Shown here: positions 32,659 through 40,607 of the stretch, in pieces
Position numbering within the stretch: position 1 is the first letter of the stretch
Layout: each line of letters begins with the position of its first letter
Assembly (NCBI GenBank): GCA_031367435.1
Contig: JANLPV010000166.1
Span: forward strand, 48,756 to 112,755
From: WLMZ01 sp031367435
GTDB lineage: Bacteria > Actinomycetota > Acidimicrobiia > Acidimicrobiales > Ilumatobacteraceae
Reading direction: 5' to 3'
Length of the DNA stretch: 64,000 nucleotides
Program-made: the position numbers and the translations under genes
Notes under the pieces: generated by a model
What the model was told of the DNA's origin: nothing
The model's database searches: none
The model's input: the letters and a program-made list of their open reading frames with translations, nothing else

Positions 32659-33140
32659 CTGATATGCCAGAACAGAGAAGTGGCCCAAAGCTCAACGAAC
32701 CAGAATGGCTGCAACGAAGCCTTGATCGATACCTCGCATGGGGCTTGGTCTTCATGGTGGTGCTCGTCGTCGCCTTTCCGCTGTATCGCCTCCGTGAACC
32801 AACACTGCGTGCGGATGCAACCGCTGAGCAACAGAAGAACTATGAAAAGACCGGCGGAGAATTGTTCGCCACGAACTGTGCGTCGTGCCACGGCAAACAA
32901 GCCTCCGGCGGCACCGCGCCAACCTTGAATTCGAAGCAGTTCCTCACCACAACGAGCAACAATCAGATGGCGCTAATCATTACCGGTGGTGTGTCGGGCT
33001 CGTCGATGTCGGCGTGGTCGCTCGATTACGGCGGCTCGCTGACGGATGAGCAAATTCGCCAGATGGTCACCTATCTGCGCACGCTCGAACCCAACGCTCC
33101 GAGCATTCCTGACTGGCGCACCGGGGCCAAGGCACCCTGA
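32655..33140 (+). CDS. Membrane-anchored monoheme cytochrome c
   Basis: A 161-residue c-type cytochrome with one N-terminal membrane helix (about residues 28-45) and a class I domain outside. The heme site is CASCH, the sixth-ligand methionine likely in SGSSMSAWSLDYGG, and the C-terminal helix LTDEQIRQMVTYLRTL. The GTG at 32655 overlaps the Rieske stop; an ATG three codons on is an alternative. It is the last gene of the operon and the probable electron outlet. An inverted repeat follows. Confidence 0.9.
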   Translation: MTDMPEQRSGPKLNEPEWLQRSLDRYLAWGLVFMVVLVVAFPLYRLREPTLRADATAEQQKNYEKTGGELFATNCASCHGKQASGGTAPTLNSKQFLTTTSNNQMALIITGGVSGSSMSAWSLDYGGSLTDEQIRQMVTYLRTLEPNAPSIPDWRTGAKAP

Positions 33141-33146
33141 TTGCAA

Positions 33147-33183
33147 CATCGACGGTGGGGGACCTCCCGCCCCATCGTCGATG
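33147..33183. terminator. Bidirectional terminator-like inverted repeat
   Basis: CATCGACGGTGGGG pairs with CCCCATCGTCGATG (one G-T mismatch) around a nine-base loop. It lies between the convergent cytochrome c and carotenoid oxygenase genes and could end both transcripts. Confidence 0.65.
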
Positions 33184-33211
33184 GCATGACGAGGTTAATC
33201 CCGCAGGATGG

Positions 33212-34702
33212 TCAGGACGGCTGACGCAGTTGGTTCGCGGGTGCCCAGCAACTGTGGGTGCCGCTGCAAATACGTTCGGGTAGGCGCACGCGTGCGATCG
33301 GCCCACCGGCGATATCTTGCGCGGCGAAAATTTGGCACTCCGACGTGTCGTTGTTCATGTCGGTGGTGAAAGTGACGACGTAGCCGTCGTCTTCAGCAGT
33401 GGAGCCGATCCGCGGTGCCATTGGTGACTCGCTTGCGTAGACACCGTCGTCGAACTTGTACTCATCGACGTTTCCCGTGTACGTATCGAACTTGGTGAGG
33501 CCGTTGAACAAAAACCAACCCGGCTTGCCGGTTACTGCGTAGGTGTAGCGATACGGCTGGCCGCCGTAACCGCCATTGATCGTGCCGAACTCGAGGATTC
33601 GTTCGTCGAGACGTTCTTCAGTTGTGCGTCCCGTGCGAAGGTTGAAACGCCAACGATGCGGATGGGGTTGCATGCGTGCGAGGTCGAGGAAGCGGAACAT
33701 CTGCTCGAACTCGGTGTCACCCGGAGCGGACTTCGGGCTGGGATGCGTCTGATAGAAACCGTCGAGCACGACCTCGTCGCCGTCTTCGAACGCGTTGATC
33801 CAGTGCAGCACGTACGTTGGGTCGGCCTCGAACCAGCGGATGTCTCCAGCGCCGCCTCGGCGCGGCACGATCGCAAACCGCGTGGGCATGTCCGCGTGAT
33901 AGCGCACCGCGTAGACGTCGCGTGTCAGGAGTTGAGGATCCCAGAACATCGGGCAGTCGTTGAGGATCGCGTAGTTCTCGGTGAAAGCCATGTCATGCGG
34001 TAGGCGAGGGCCCGGCAGCGGAATTGGTGTGTAGTGCACCAGCACGTTGTTCGCATCGACGACGCCGTAGTGCATGAATGGCGCTTGGGTGGAGTAATTG
34101 AAGAACAACATTTCACCGGTTCGTTCATCGACCTTGGTGTGCGCCGATACTCCATCTGCCGGAAACCTGCCACCCCAGGATTCACGACCGAGATCTGCCA
34201 ACGTGATCGGGTCGTGGCGATACAGATCAGCGCATTGATAAAAGCTCGTCTTGGCAACGCCGGCGTGCACCACAACGTCGGTGCTCGATGCATCTTTGAG
34301 TCGTGTGCGTGCGCCCCAACCGTCGGTGCGTAACGAACGTTGTGGACTCTCGGCGAGGCCTGCCCATAATGCGTGACCGGCCTCGTTCTCGTCGTGAAGG
34401 CCGAGGGTGCGCACAAATCGGTTTGCGTAACGCGCTGTGCCGTCGCTGAAGCTGATCGAGTGCAACATGCCGTCGCCATCGAACGGGTGATAGCGCCCGA
34501 TCGACTCGTGCACCGGGTTCTCGGTGTTGCGCAAATACACCCCAGCAAGGTCGCGGGGGATGCGGCCGGAGACGACTAGATCGTCGGCGCCGTACGACGC
34601 GTCGTACTCGGTGAAGTTCGGCTGCCACGCCCCGGTGCGGTACGGGTGGGCATCGTGCGGGCCGAGCGTGCTTGCCAGCGTGCTGACGATCGAGAAGGTC
34701 AT
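33212..34702 (-). CDS. Carotenoid oxygenase family (lignostilbene dioxygenase-like)
   Basis: A 496-residue RPE65/CCD-family iron dioxygenase that cleaves a carbon-carbon double bond in carotenoids or stilbenes. The four iron histidines fit SAHTKVDE, PHDMAFTEN, LHWINAFEDGDEV and GTHSCWAP at the C-terminus; FDGDGMLHSI and the start YLRNTENPV are family marks. The ATG at 34702 starts MTFSIVSTLAS. It is divergent from an amidohydrolase. Several actinobacterial members act on lignin-derived stilbenes, others on apocarotenoids, so the substrate is open. Confidence 0.9.
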   Translation of the reverse strand: MTFSIVSTLASTLGPHDAHPYRTGAWQPNFTEYDASYGADDLVVSGRIPRDLAGVYLRNTENPVHESIGRYHPFDGDGMLHSISFSDGTARYANRFVRTLGLHDENEAGHALWAGLAESPQRSLRTDGWGARTRLKDASSTDVVVHAGVAKTSFYQCADLYRHDPITLADLGRESWGGRFPADGVSAHTKVDERTGEMLFFNYSTQAPFMHYGVVDANNVLVHYTPIPLPGPRLPHDMAFTENYAILNDCPMFWDPQLLTRDVYAVRYHADMPTRFAIVPRRGGAGDIRWFEADPTYVLHWINAFEDGDEVVLDGFYQTHPSPKSAPGDTEFEQMFRFLDLARMQPHPHRWRFNLRTGRTTEERLDERILEFGTINGGYGGQPYRYTYAVTGKPGWFLFNGLTKFDTYTGNVDEYKFDDGVYASESPMAPRIGSTAEDDGYVVTFTTDMNNDTSECQIFAAQDIAGGPIARVRLPERICSGTHSCWAPANQLRQPS

Positions 34703-34726
34703 CGTGTCACCATTGCTGTTCAGAGT

Positions 34727-34758
34727 ACCTGCGATGGCGCGACGCCTCGAACGCAGGT
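34727..34758. promoter_or_regulatory. Inverted repeat between divergent oxygenase and amidohydrolase genes
   Basis: ACCTGCG at 34727-34733 and CGCAGGT at 34752-34758 are exact inverted copies 18 bases apart, in a 70-base divergent gap. This could be one operator with two half sites. No -10 or -35 is clear. Confidence 0.35.
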
Positions 34759-34772
34759 GCAACACTTGCGCG

Positions 34773-35993
34773 ATGAGCTACAACTCCACTGGTCTTGTCG
34801 TGCACGATGCCGATGCGCACGTGATGGAGACTCCCGGCTGGTTGCGTGATCACGCCGACGCTGCTCTTCGTGATCGCATCGATGCTCTTGCGTATCAGGG
34901 AGGTAACGAACTGCGTCAGACGGGTGACCCTGATGAGCAGCAGCGAGATCTTGCCGCCTCGTTCGACAATTTGGCGGCCCGACATCAGTCGCGCGAATAC
35001 CGCGCTGTCGAAGCCGAGGAGATCATGCTTCGCAAGAACTTTGCAGCGACCGGATCGTTCATTGCGAGCGACCGACCACGAGCGCTCGACCTGCTCGGTT
35101 TTGCGAGTCAGCTCATGTTCAACACCTTCCACAATTCGCGACTGCATGATTGGGAGCACTCCGGAGACATCGCGTTCGCGATTGGAGCGGCACGTGCCCA
35201 CAACCGGGCGATGCTCGAGTTCTGTTCGGTTGATGATCGCCTACTCCCGACGATGTACGTGCCACTTGCCGATCTCGGTCAGGCGGGCACGTTGGCCACG
35301 GAGGCGATCGCCATGGGCGCCGCCGCGTTGCTCGTTGCATCCGGATGTCCGCCGCAACACTCACCAAGTCATCTTGAACTCGATCGAGTCTGGGCTGCGG
35401 CGAGCGAGGCGCGCATACCGATTGTGTTTCATGTTGGCGGCACCGGCGCGTTGATCGATCCGAACTACTTCCTCAACGGGCTCCCGGTGCCTGCGGACTT
35501 TCACGGTGGTGCTGAGAACTTTCGCTCGGTGGATTACATGGGCATTCCCGTGCCTCCTGCTCAGACGCTGGCAACAATGATCTTCGACGGCGTGTTGGAA
35601 AGGTTTCCCAATCTGCGCATCGGCGTCATCGAGCAGGGTGCGATTTGGGTACCTTCATGGATGCGCCAAATGGAGGCAGCCTTCGACGCCTTTGTTCGTC
35701 ATGAAGACCGCTTGCAGCGGCTCTCTATGCGTCCGAGTGAATATGTGCGTCGTCAGATTCGGTTCACGCCCTACCCAACCGAAGACGTTGGTTGGATCAT
35801 CGAGCAGGCCGGCCCCGAGGTATGCCTGTTCTCGTCGGACTATCCCCATGTGGAGGGTGGTCGGCGGCCGATCGAACGATTCGAGTCGTCGTTGGCGGAC
35901 GTGACCGACGCGGCGCGCCATCAGTTTTATCACGACAATTTCGTAGACCTGATGGGCTCGGCACTCAGTCACCTGACATCGGTACGAGCGTGA
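34773..35993 (+). CDS. Amidohydrolase family protein (PF04909 type)
   Basis: A 406-residue TIM-barrel metal hydrolase or decarboxylase. The N-terminal metal motif is HDADAHVMETP, then a histidine in PIVFHVGGTGA, IGVIEQGAIWVPSW, and the C-terminal aspartate in FSSDYPHVEGG. PF04909 includes decarboxylases of aromatic acids (ACMSD, LigW) and hydrolases. The start ATG at 34773 gives MSYNSTGLVVHDADAH. It is divergent from the carotenoid/stilbene oxygenase, so the two may act on one pathway, but this is only suggested by position. Confidence 0.85.
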   Translation: MSYNSTGLVVHDADAHVMETPGWLRDHADAALRDRIDALAYQGGNELRQTGDPDEQQRDLAASFDNLAARHQSREYRAVEAEEIMLRKNFAATGSFIASDRPRALDLLGFASQLMFNTFHNSRLHDWEHSGDIAFAIGAARAHNRAMLEFCSVDDRLLPTMYVPLADLGQAGTLATEAIAMGAAALLVASGCPPQHSPSHLELDRVWAAASEARIPIVFHVGGTGALIDPNYFLNGLPVPADFHGGAENFRSVDYMGIPVPPAQTLATMIFDGVLERFPNLRIGVIEQGAIWVPSWMRQMEAAFDAFVRHEDRLQRLSMRPSEYVRRQIRFTPYPTEDVGWIIEQAGPEVCLFSSDYPHVEGGRRPIERFESSLADVTDAARHQFYHDNFVDLMGSALSHLTSVRA

Positions 35994-36003
35994 ACCATCT
36001 CGT

Positions 36004-36031
36004 GTGACGTAACCAAATAATCACTTATATT
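36004..36031 (+). promoter_or_regulatory. Candidate sigma-70 promoter of the GGDEF-EAL gene
   Basis: TGTGAC at 36004-36009 (loosely like TTGACA), a 16-base spacer and TATATT at 36026-36031. This is the most AT-rich short stretch of the region and lies 24 bases before the gene start. Confidence 0.4.
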
Positions 36032-36054
36032 TCAGTTTCCGGCCATGTCTGCCG

Positions 36055-38154
36055 ATGATCTTGTTGATGCTTGCGATCCCGGCGGATTCGCTCCTAAAGA
36101 GCGAGGTAGACCCGACTGTCCTGTTGGATGGTCTTCCCGACGTTGTGCTCATCATCGATGAAGCGGGTTGCCTGCGTTATGTGAACGCCGCCGCGGAACG
36201 CCAATTGCATTGGACCCGTGACAAATGGATCGGCCGTTCAGTGCTCGATCTCGTACACCCCGATGATCTTGCCGGTGCGATGGCATCGATGGGCACAATC
36301 CAAGGCAAGGACTATGGAACGCCCGTCGAGGTGCGTGTTTGCGATGCTGACGGCAAGTGGCATTGGATGGAAGTGGTGGGTGCAAACCACCTCCACGACG
36401 CAGAGATCGCGGGTTTGGTACTCGTGGTTCGCGACATCACGCAGCGCCGCATTTGGGAGATTGCTGGTGCCGACGTTGCCCGCTTTCAGCAGGTGATTCA
36501 ACACTCGCCATCGATCACGATGTTGCTCGACAACGATGGTGTTGTGACGAGTGTGAACGGCGCGTTCACGCGCTTGCTTGGATTCGATCCGTCGATTGTG
36601 ATCGGAGAGCCGCTGGTTACCTTCGTCGCTGACGACTCGTTAGGGGTGCTGCGCGACGCGCTGACGAAGTTGGGTCGTGAGCACCACATCGTGTCGATCG
36701 AACTGAACATGAAGCGTCTTGACCGAGATGAAATTCGCGCGATCCGGTTCGAACTCGCCGACCTACGGAGCGATCCGGTTGTGGCTGGCATCGTTGTGTC
36801 TGGGTACGACGTCACCGAGCTGCAACGTGTTCGTCATGAGCTCGAGACCATGGCGAGTCACGATGCGTTGACTGGTCTCGCCAATCGAGCGTTGCTGCTG
36901 ACGTGTCTCGACAACCATCTCGAAGTCGATCGTTCCGTCGCTGTTGTCTTCATCGATCTCGATCGATTCAAACCAGTAAATGATCTCTTTGGTCATGTCA
37001 CCGGCGACGAGCTTCTACGTGAGGTGGCCTCGCGTCTCGAGCAAGTCGTACGGCCGGGCGACATGGTGGCCCGTGTCGGCGGCGATGAGTTCGTTGCGCT
37101 TGCACCCGGCGTCGGCGTATGGGCGGCGGCGTCGGCGCTCGCCGAACGAATCGAGTCCGCCCTTTCGCAGCCGTACGACCTTGCTGTTGGCCCTGTCAAG
37201 ATCGGTGCCAGCGTTGGTGTTGCGATTTCCGATCCTTTCTCGACGGTCGCGAGTCTGCTCGCCGACGCCGACGTGAGAATGTACGAGGCGAAGTCTGATC
37301 GCCGTGGCATGACCACCAGCGCGACGGTGGAACGTCGGCGCAGCGCGACCGAACGTCGCCGACTGGCCGACGAATTGACGGCAGGCCTTGGTCGAGGCGA
37401 GGTCGTAGCGTTTCTTCAACCGATCATGGATCTCGCGTCCGGAGACCTCGTCGGCCTCGAGGCGCTGGCGCGTTGGATCCACCCCGCGCTTGGTGTGTTG
37501 ACGCCGGGCTCCTTCATGGATCTTGTGGAAGACGCCGGTCTCGATCTGCGGTTTGGCGCAGCGGTGCTTGCGTCGTCCTGCAAGACGATGAAGATCCTGG
37601 CCGCGCACGGTGTGCACATTCCCGTGGCTCTCAACCTGTCGATTGGTCAACTCGCCAGTCCCGGCCTGTGCGAGCACATGCAAGAAGTGCTCGACGCTCA
37701 CGGTTTGGAGATGAACCAGTTCGTCATCGAAATCACCGAACGCGCGACGTTGACGCGTCACGCCTCGATCGGTATGTCGTCGCCCGACGAGACCTTGCGC
37801 GAACTGCACGCGGCTGGCGCACGACTCAGTCTCGATGATTTTGGCACCGGCTTCTCATCGCTCACGCATGTCCGTCGCTTTCCGTTGGCGTCGCTCAAGG
37901 TTGATCAGACGTTTGTGGCCGGCATGTGTGATCACCCCGAGGACCGCGCCGTGGTGGAGGTTGTGGTTGGGCTCGCCCGGGCACTCGACCTCGACGTTGT
38001 GGCCGAGGGCGTCGAAACGTTTCAACAGTGGGACATGTTGCGCCTCATGGGCTGCGACCAAGCGCAAGGCTTTCTGATTTCGCCGCCACTCGCTGCCGAG
38101 GCCGCCGTGCGTTGGATCTTGTCGCACTTGGGCTCGCGCGTGGTCGTCGTCTGA
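36055..38154 (+). CDS. PAS-PAS-GGDEF-EAL cyclic-di-GMP turnover protein
   Basis: A 699-residue cytoplasmic sensor for c-di-GMP. Two PAS domains (about residues 20-130 and 145-265; LPDVVLIIDEAGCLRYVN, HSPSITMLLDNDGVVTSVN) precede a GGDEF domain with intact VARVGGDEF and the inhibitory I-site RPGD five residues before it. An EAL domain follows with GLEALARW, LDDFGTGFSSL and AEGVET, all intact. Both synthesis and breakdown are thus possible, with the PAS domains deciding. No membrane helix is seen. The ATG at 36055 or at 36067 could be the start. Confidence 0.93.
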   Translation: MILLMLAIPADSLLKSEVDPTVLLDGLPDVVLIIDEAGCLRYVNAAAERQLHWTRDKWIGRSVLDLVHPDDLAGAMASMGTIQGKDYGTPVEVRVCDADGKWHWMEVVGANHLHDAEIAGLVLVVRDITQRRIWEIAGADVARFQQVIQHSPSITMLLDNDGVVTSVNGAFTRLLGFDPSIVIGEPLVTFVADDSLGVLRDALTKLGREHHIVSIELNMKRLDRDEIRAIRFELADLRSDPVVAGIVVSGYDVTELQRVRHELETMASHDALTGLANRALLLTCLDNHLEVDRSVAVVFIDLDRFKPVNDLFGHVTGDELLREVASRLEQVVRPGDMVARVGGDEFVALAPGVGVWAAASALAERIESALSQPYDLAVGPVKIGASVGVAISDPFSTVASLLADADVRMYEAKSDRRGMTTSATVERRRSATERRRLADELTAGLGRGEVVAFLQPIMDLASGDLVGLEALARWIHPALGVLTPGSFMDLVEDAGLDLRFGAAVLASSCKTMKILAAHGVHIPVALNLSIGQLASPGLCEHMQEVLDAHGLEMNQFVIEITERATLTRHASIGMSSPDETLRELHAAGARLSLDDFGTGFSSLTHVRRFPLASLKVDQTFVAGMCDHPEDRAVVEVVVGLARALDLDVVAEGVETFQQWDMLRLMGCDQAQGFLISPPLAAEAAVRWILSHLGSRVVVV

Positions 38155-38181
38155 TAGCAATTGCCGCTGACGTAGGGCGAG

Positions 38182-38901
38182 CTACAGCGCGTTGCCGGTG
38201 ATCCGGCCGATCCCGAGCGAGATGGCCAATGCCAACGTGCCGCCAATGAACACCCGCACGGCGGCACGCCGCTGAGGAGCCCCTCCGAGCTTGGCACCAA
38301 CGGCACCGAGCACCACAAGGCCGACGATTGTGACCGACATCGTGAGCCACACGCGCATCGCCGTTGACGCGAGGATCACGATGAGGATTGGTAACGACGC
38401 GCCGGTCGCGAAGCTGATCGCGGAAACGACGCTCGCTTCGATGGGCTTCGCGAGGTTGTCAGGGTCGAGGCCGAGCTCATCGCGCACATGAACTGCGAGC
38501 CGATCTTGAGTGGAGAGCTCATCGGCAACCTTTCGTGCCAAACCCTCGCTGAGTCCGCGTTGGCGGTAGATCTCCACGAGTTCTTCGTGCTCTGCGTCGG
38601 GGGTTGCTTCAAGCTCGAGACGCTCTCTTGCGATATCGGCGCGTTCGCTATCGAGTTGTGAACTGACCGACACATATTCGCCCGCGGCCATCGACAACGC
38701 GCCAGCTGTGAGACCAGCGATGCCCGCAACGAGAATCGTTGAGCGGCTACTGCCCTGCGCCGCGGCGACGCCAACCATCAGACATGCGGTGGAGATGAGG
38801 CCATCATTTGCGCCGAGCACGGCGGCACGCAGCCATGCGGCGCGATTTCCGAGGTGACGTTCAGAGGACTGGTGGACAACAATCGGTAGTGGCCCCGGCA
38901 T
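38182..38901 (-). CDS. VIT1/CCC1-family iron/manganese transporter
   Basis: A 239-residue membrane protein with five helices, moving Fe2+ or Mn2+ out of the cytoplasm. Helix 1 carries LRAAVLGANDGLISTACLMVG, helix 2 GLTAGALSMAAGEYVSVSSQ, and the helix-rich cytosolic insert (DIARERLELEATPDAEHEELVEIY) supplies acidic metal-binding residues. The C-terminal helices end at ALGIGRITG-like sequence. It is 27 bases convergent with the GGDEF-EAL gene and has no obvious operon partner. Confidence 0.9.
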   Translation of the reverse strand: MPGPLPIVVHQSSERHLGNRAAWLRAAVLGANDGLISTACLMVGVAAAQGSSRSTILVAGIAGLTAGALSMAAGEYVSVSSQLDSERADIARERLELEATPDAEHEELVEIYRQRGLSEGLARKVADELSTQDRLAVHVRDELGLDPDNLAKPIEASVVSAISFATGASLPILIVILASTAMRVWLTMSVTIVGLVVLGAVGAKLGGAPQRRAAVRVFIGGTLALAISLGIGRITGNAL

Positions 38902-38949
38902 GTCATTGAGTATGACGCACGTTTACGACGAAAGTGATGGACCCTGTCT

Positions 38950-38983
38950 GTTCACATCATTGGTCAGTTCACATCATTGGTCA
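38950..38983 (+). repeat. 17-bp perfect tandem duplication at the CHAD gene end
   Basis: GTTCACATCATTGGTCA occurs twice back to back at 38950 and 38967. The last three bases of the second copy are the stop codon of the CYTH-CHAD gene (minus strand), so the duplication includes that gene's last codons. Confidence 0.9.
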
Positions 38984-40537
38984 CTTACTCGTGAGCCATG
39001 CAACCAACCGAGCGTCGCCCAACAGCTTCTTTGCGAGTTTTGGCCACGCGTTCTCGATGTCGGTTCGCTCGCGGGCACCCAACGCAATGAGGTCATCAAC
39101 GCATTCGCCAGACATCGGTATTGCTTGAGCTGCCCGTGTGAACCATTCGTGCGCCAATCCCGCGTCGTGATGCGCACCAAGGGTGTCTTGCAGCGACCGC
39201 ATCGCATTCGCGAACCGCACTGCCGGCTTACCGACGAGGGGGGCAATGGACTCGGCCGAATAGCGGCAGCGCTTCGCGCGGATACGAACGCGGTGGAGGG
39301 CGTCGTGCGAGGGATGCTTGCCCGCGGCACGAACAGCTTTGACGAGAGACTTCCACGAGCGACGGGTGAGGCGCGCGCCTACCCTGGCGGCCTGATCACG
39401 TAGCTGCCGGTGATGTTCGCTACTGAATGGCGGCTGCTTGGCCGCGACGATCAGGTCGTCGATCAGCTGGTCATACCGATCCGATCGCATATCGGTCAGA
39501 AGTGTTCGTCGAGCGTTGTCGCGTTCGACCGCCAGTGCGTGGAGAAGCAGTTCGACGACAGCGGTGTGTCGCTGCGCGAGAAGCGGTTGTTGCATCTGCA
39601 ATCGATCTGCGAGAACGTCGCACTCGCGAACCGTGCCGAGCGAAGCACCGAGCCACGCCAGTTCGGCGCGAAGTGCTGATGTCCATTCCGGATCTAGAAA
39701 CGGCGCGAACGTGCGCAGGTGCGATCGAAGCTGGCGGGTAGCTACTCGGAATGCATGAAGGCTCTCAGGGTCGTCACCGATTCGGACCCCGGCATCGTTG
39801 TGCACAATCGCCACGACGCTTGCGGCCAACGCAGTGCGAACCAACGTTCGCGTCGTCGGGTGGGACTTCTTCTTTACGAAGAGGTCGTGCCGTACAACGT
39901 CGGGCGGGGCTGCGGCCGCCGCGCCGAGCGCGCGGACCAGCTTGGGTAGCGGTGGTTCCGGTTCGGCACCGGCGCCTACGAGCCGCTTGGTGATTTCATC
40001 AAAAACGCTGATGCCGTGAGGATCCTGGCGGCGGAGTTCAACTTCGATCTCGCGAAAGGTGGTGTTGTCGTGCGGGCCATCGTGCACGGTCACCGTGTCG
40101 TCAACGACCTCCGCGACGAGTTCGCCATCGAATCCAGCAACCTCAATTTTGGTGCGCGATGTGTGGAGCATCGCGACGCGTATCAGTGGCTGTGAACGGC
40201 AATAGGCGCGTACAAGATCGGCCGCATCGGCGGGCACCTGATCGGCTGGTCCGTCCAATGAGATTTCGTTGCGCACGAGGGCGCGCGCAGTGTGCGTAAC
40301 GGGAAGCTTCAGTGTCCACGGCTGGTGCATGTACTCGTCTCGGTGCCGCAGCGTGATGCCCGCCCGTGCGAGGGCGAGGTCGGCCGTGTCGAAGTACGTT
40401 GCATCGAGTACCTCGTGCCGTGGCTCATGGGTTGTCGACGTTGGCGTGATCCGATCGAGATTCGGCATGCAAAACGAGGTCGAGGCGATGAGCTTCGCCT
40501 CATGTTCGAGGTTGGTGCGCGGGTGACCGCTTTGCAT
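38981..40537 (-). CDS. CYTH-CHAD domain protein
   Basis: A 518-residue soluble protein. The N-terminal CYTH domain begins with ExExK-type LEHEAKLIA and continues with YFDTADLALARAGITLRHR, the triphosphate tunnel fold that binds metal and polyphosphate-like chains. Residues about 225-510 are a CHAD domain with paired basic helices (LHAFRVATRQLRSHLR, HDALHRVRIRAKRCRYSAE) that bind polyphosphate. The role is likely polyphosphate or triphosphate handling. It is not next to ppk or other polyphosphate genes here. The 70 bases upstream show nothing notable. Confidence 0.87.
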   Translation of the reverse strand: MQSGHPRTNLEHEAKLIASTSFCMPNLDRITPTSTTHEPRHEVLDATYFDTADLALARAGITLRHRDEYMHQPWTLKLPVTHTARALVRNEISLDGPADQVPADAADLVRAYCRSQPLIRVAMLHTSRTKIEVAGFDGELVAEVVDDTVTVHDGPHDNTTFREIEVELRRQDPHGISVFDEITKRLVGAGAEPEPPLPKLVRALGAAAAAPPDVVRHDLFVKKKSHPTTRTLVRTALAASVVAIVHNDAGVRIGDDPESLHAFRVATRQLRSHLRTFAPFLDPEWTSALRAELAWLGASLGTVRECDVLADRLQMQQPLLAQRHTAVVELLLHALAVERDNARRTLLTDMRSDRYDQLIDDLIVAAKQPPFSSEHHRQLRDQAARVGARLTRRSWKSLVKAVRAAGKHPSHDALHRVRIRAKRCRYSAESIAPLVGKPAVRFANAMRSLQDTLGAHHDAGLAHEWFTRAAQAIPMSGECVDDLIALGARERTDIENAWPKLAKKLLGDARLVAWLTSK

Positions 40538-40607
40538 ACCGCCATCATCGCCGATAGCGCCGCGTAATGCTCGCCGCGTATTGGGTGACGGCTCTTGCGT
40601 GACTCGG

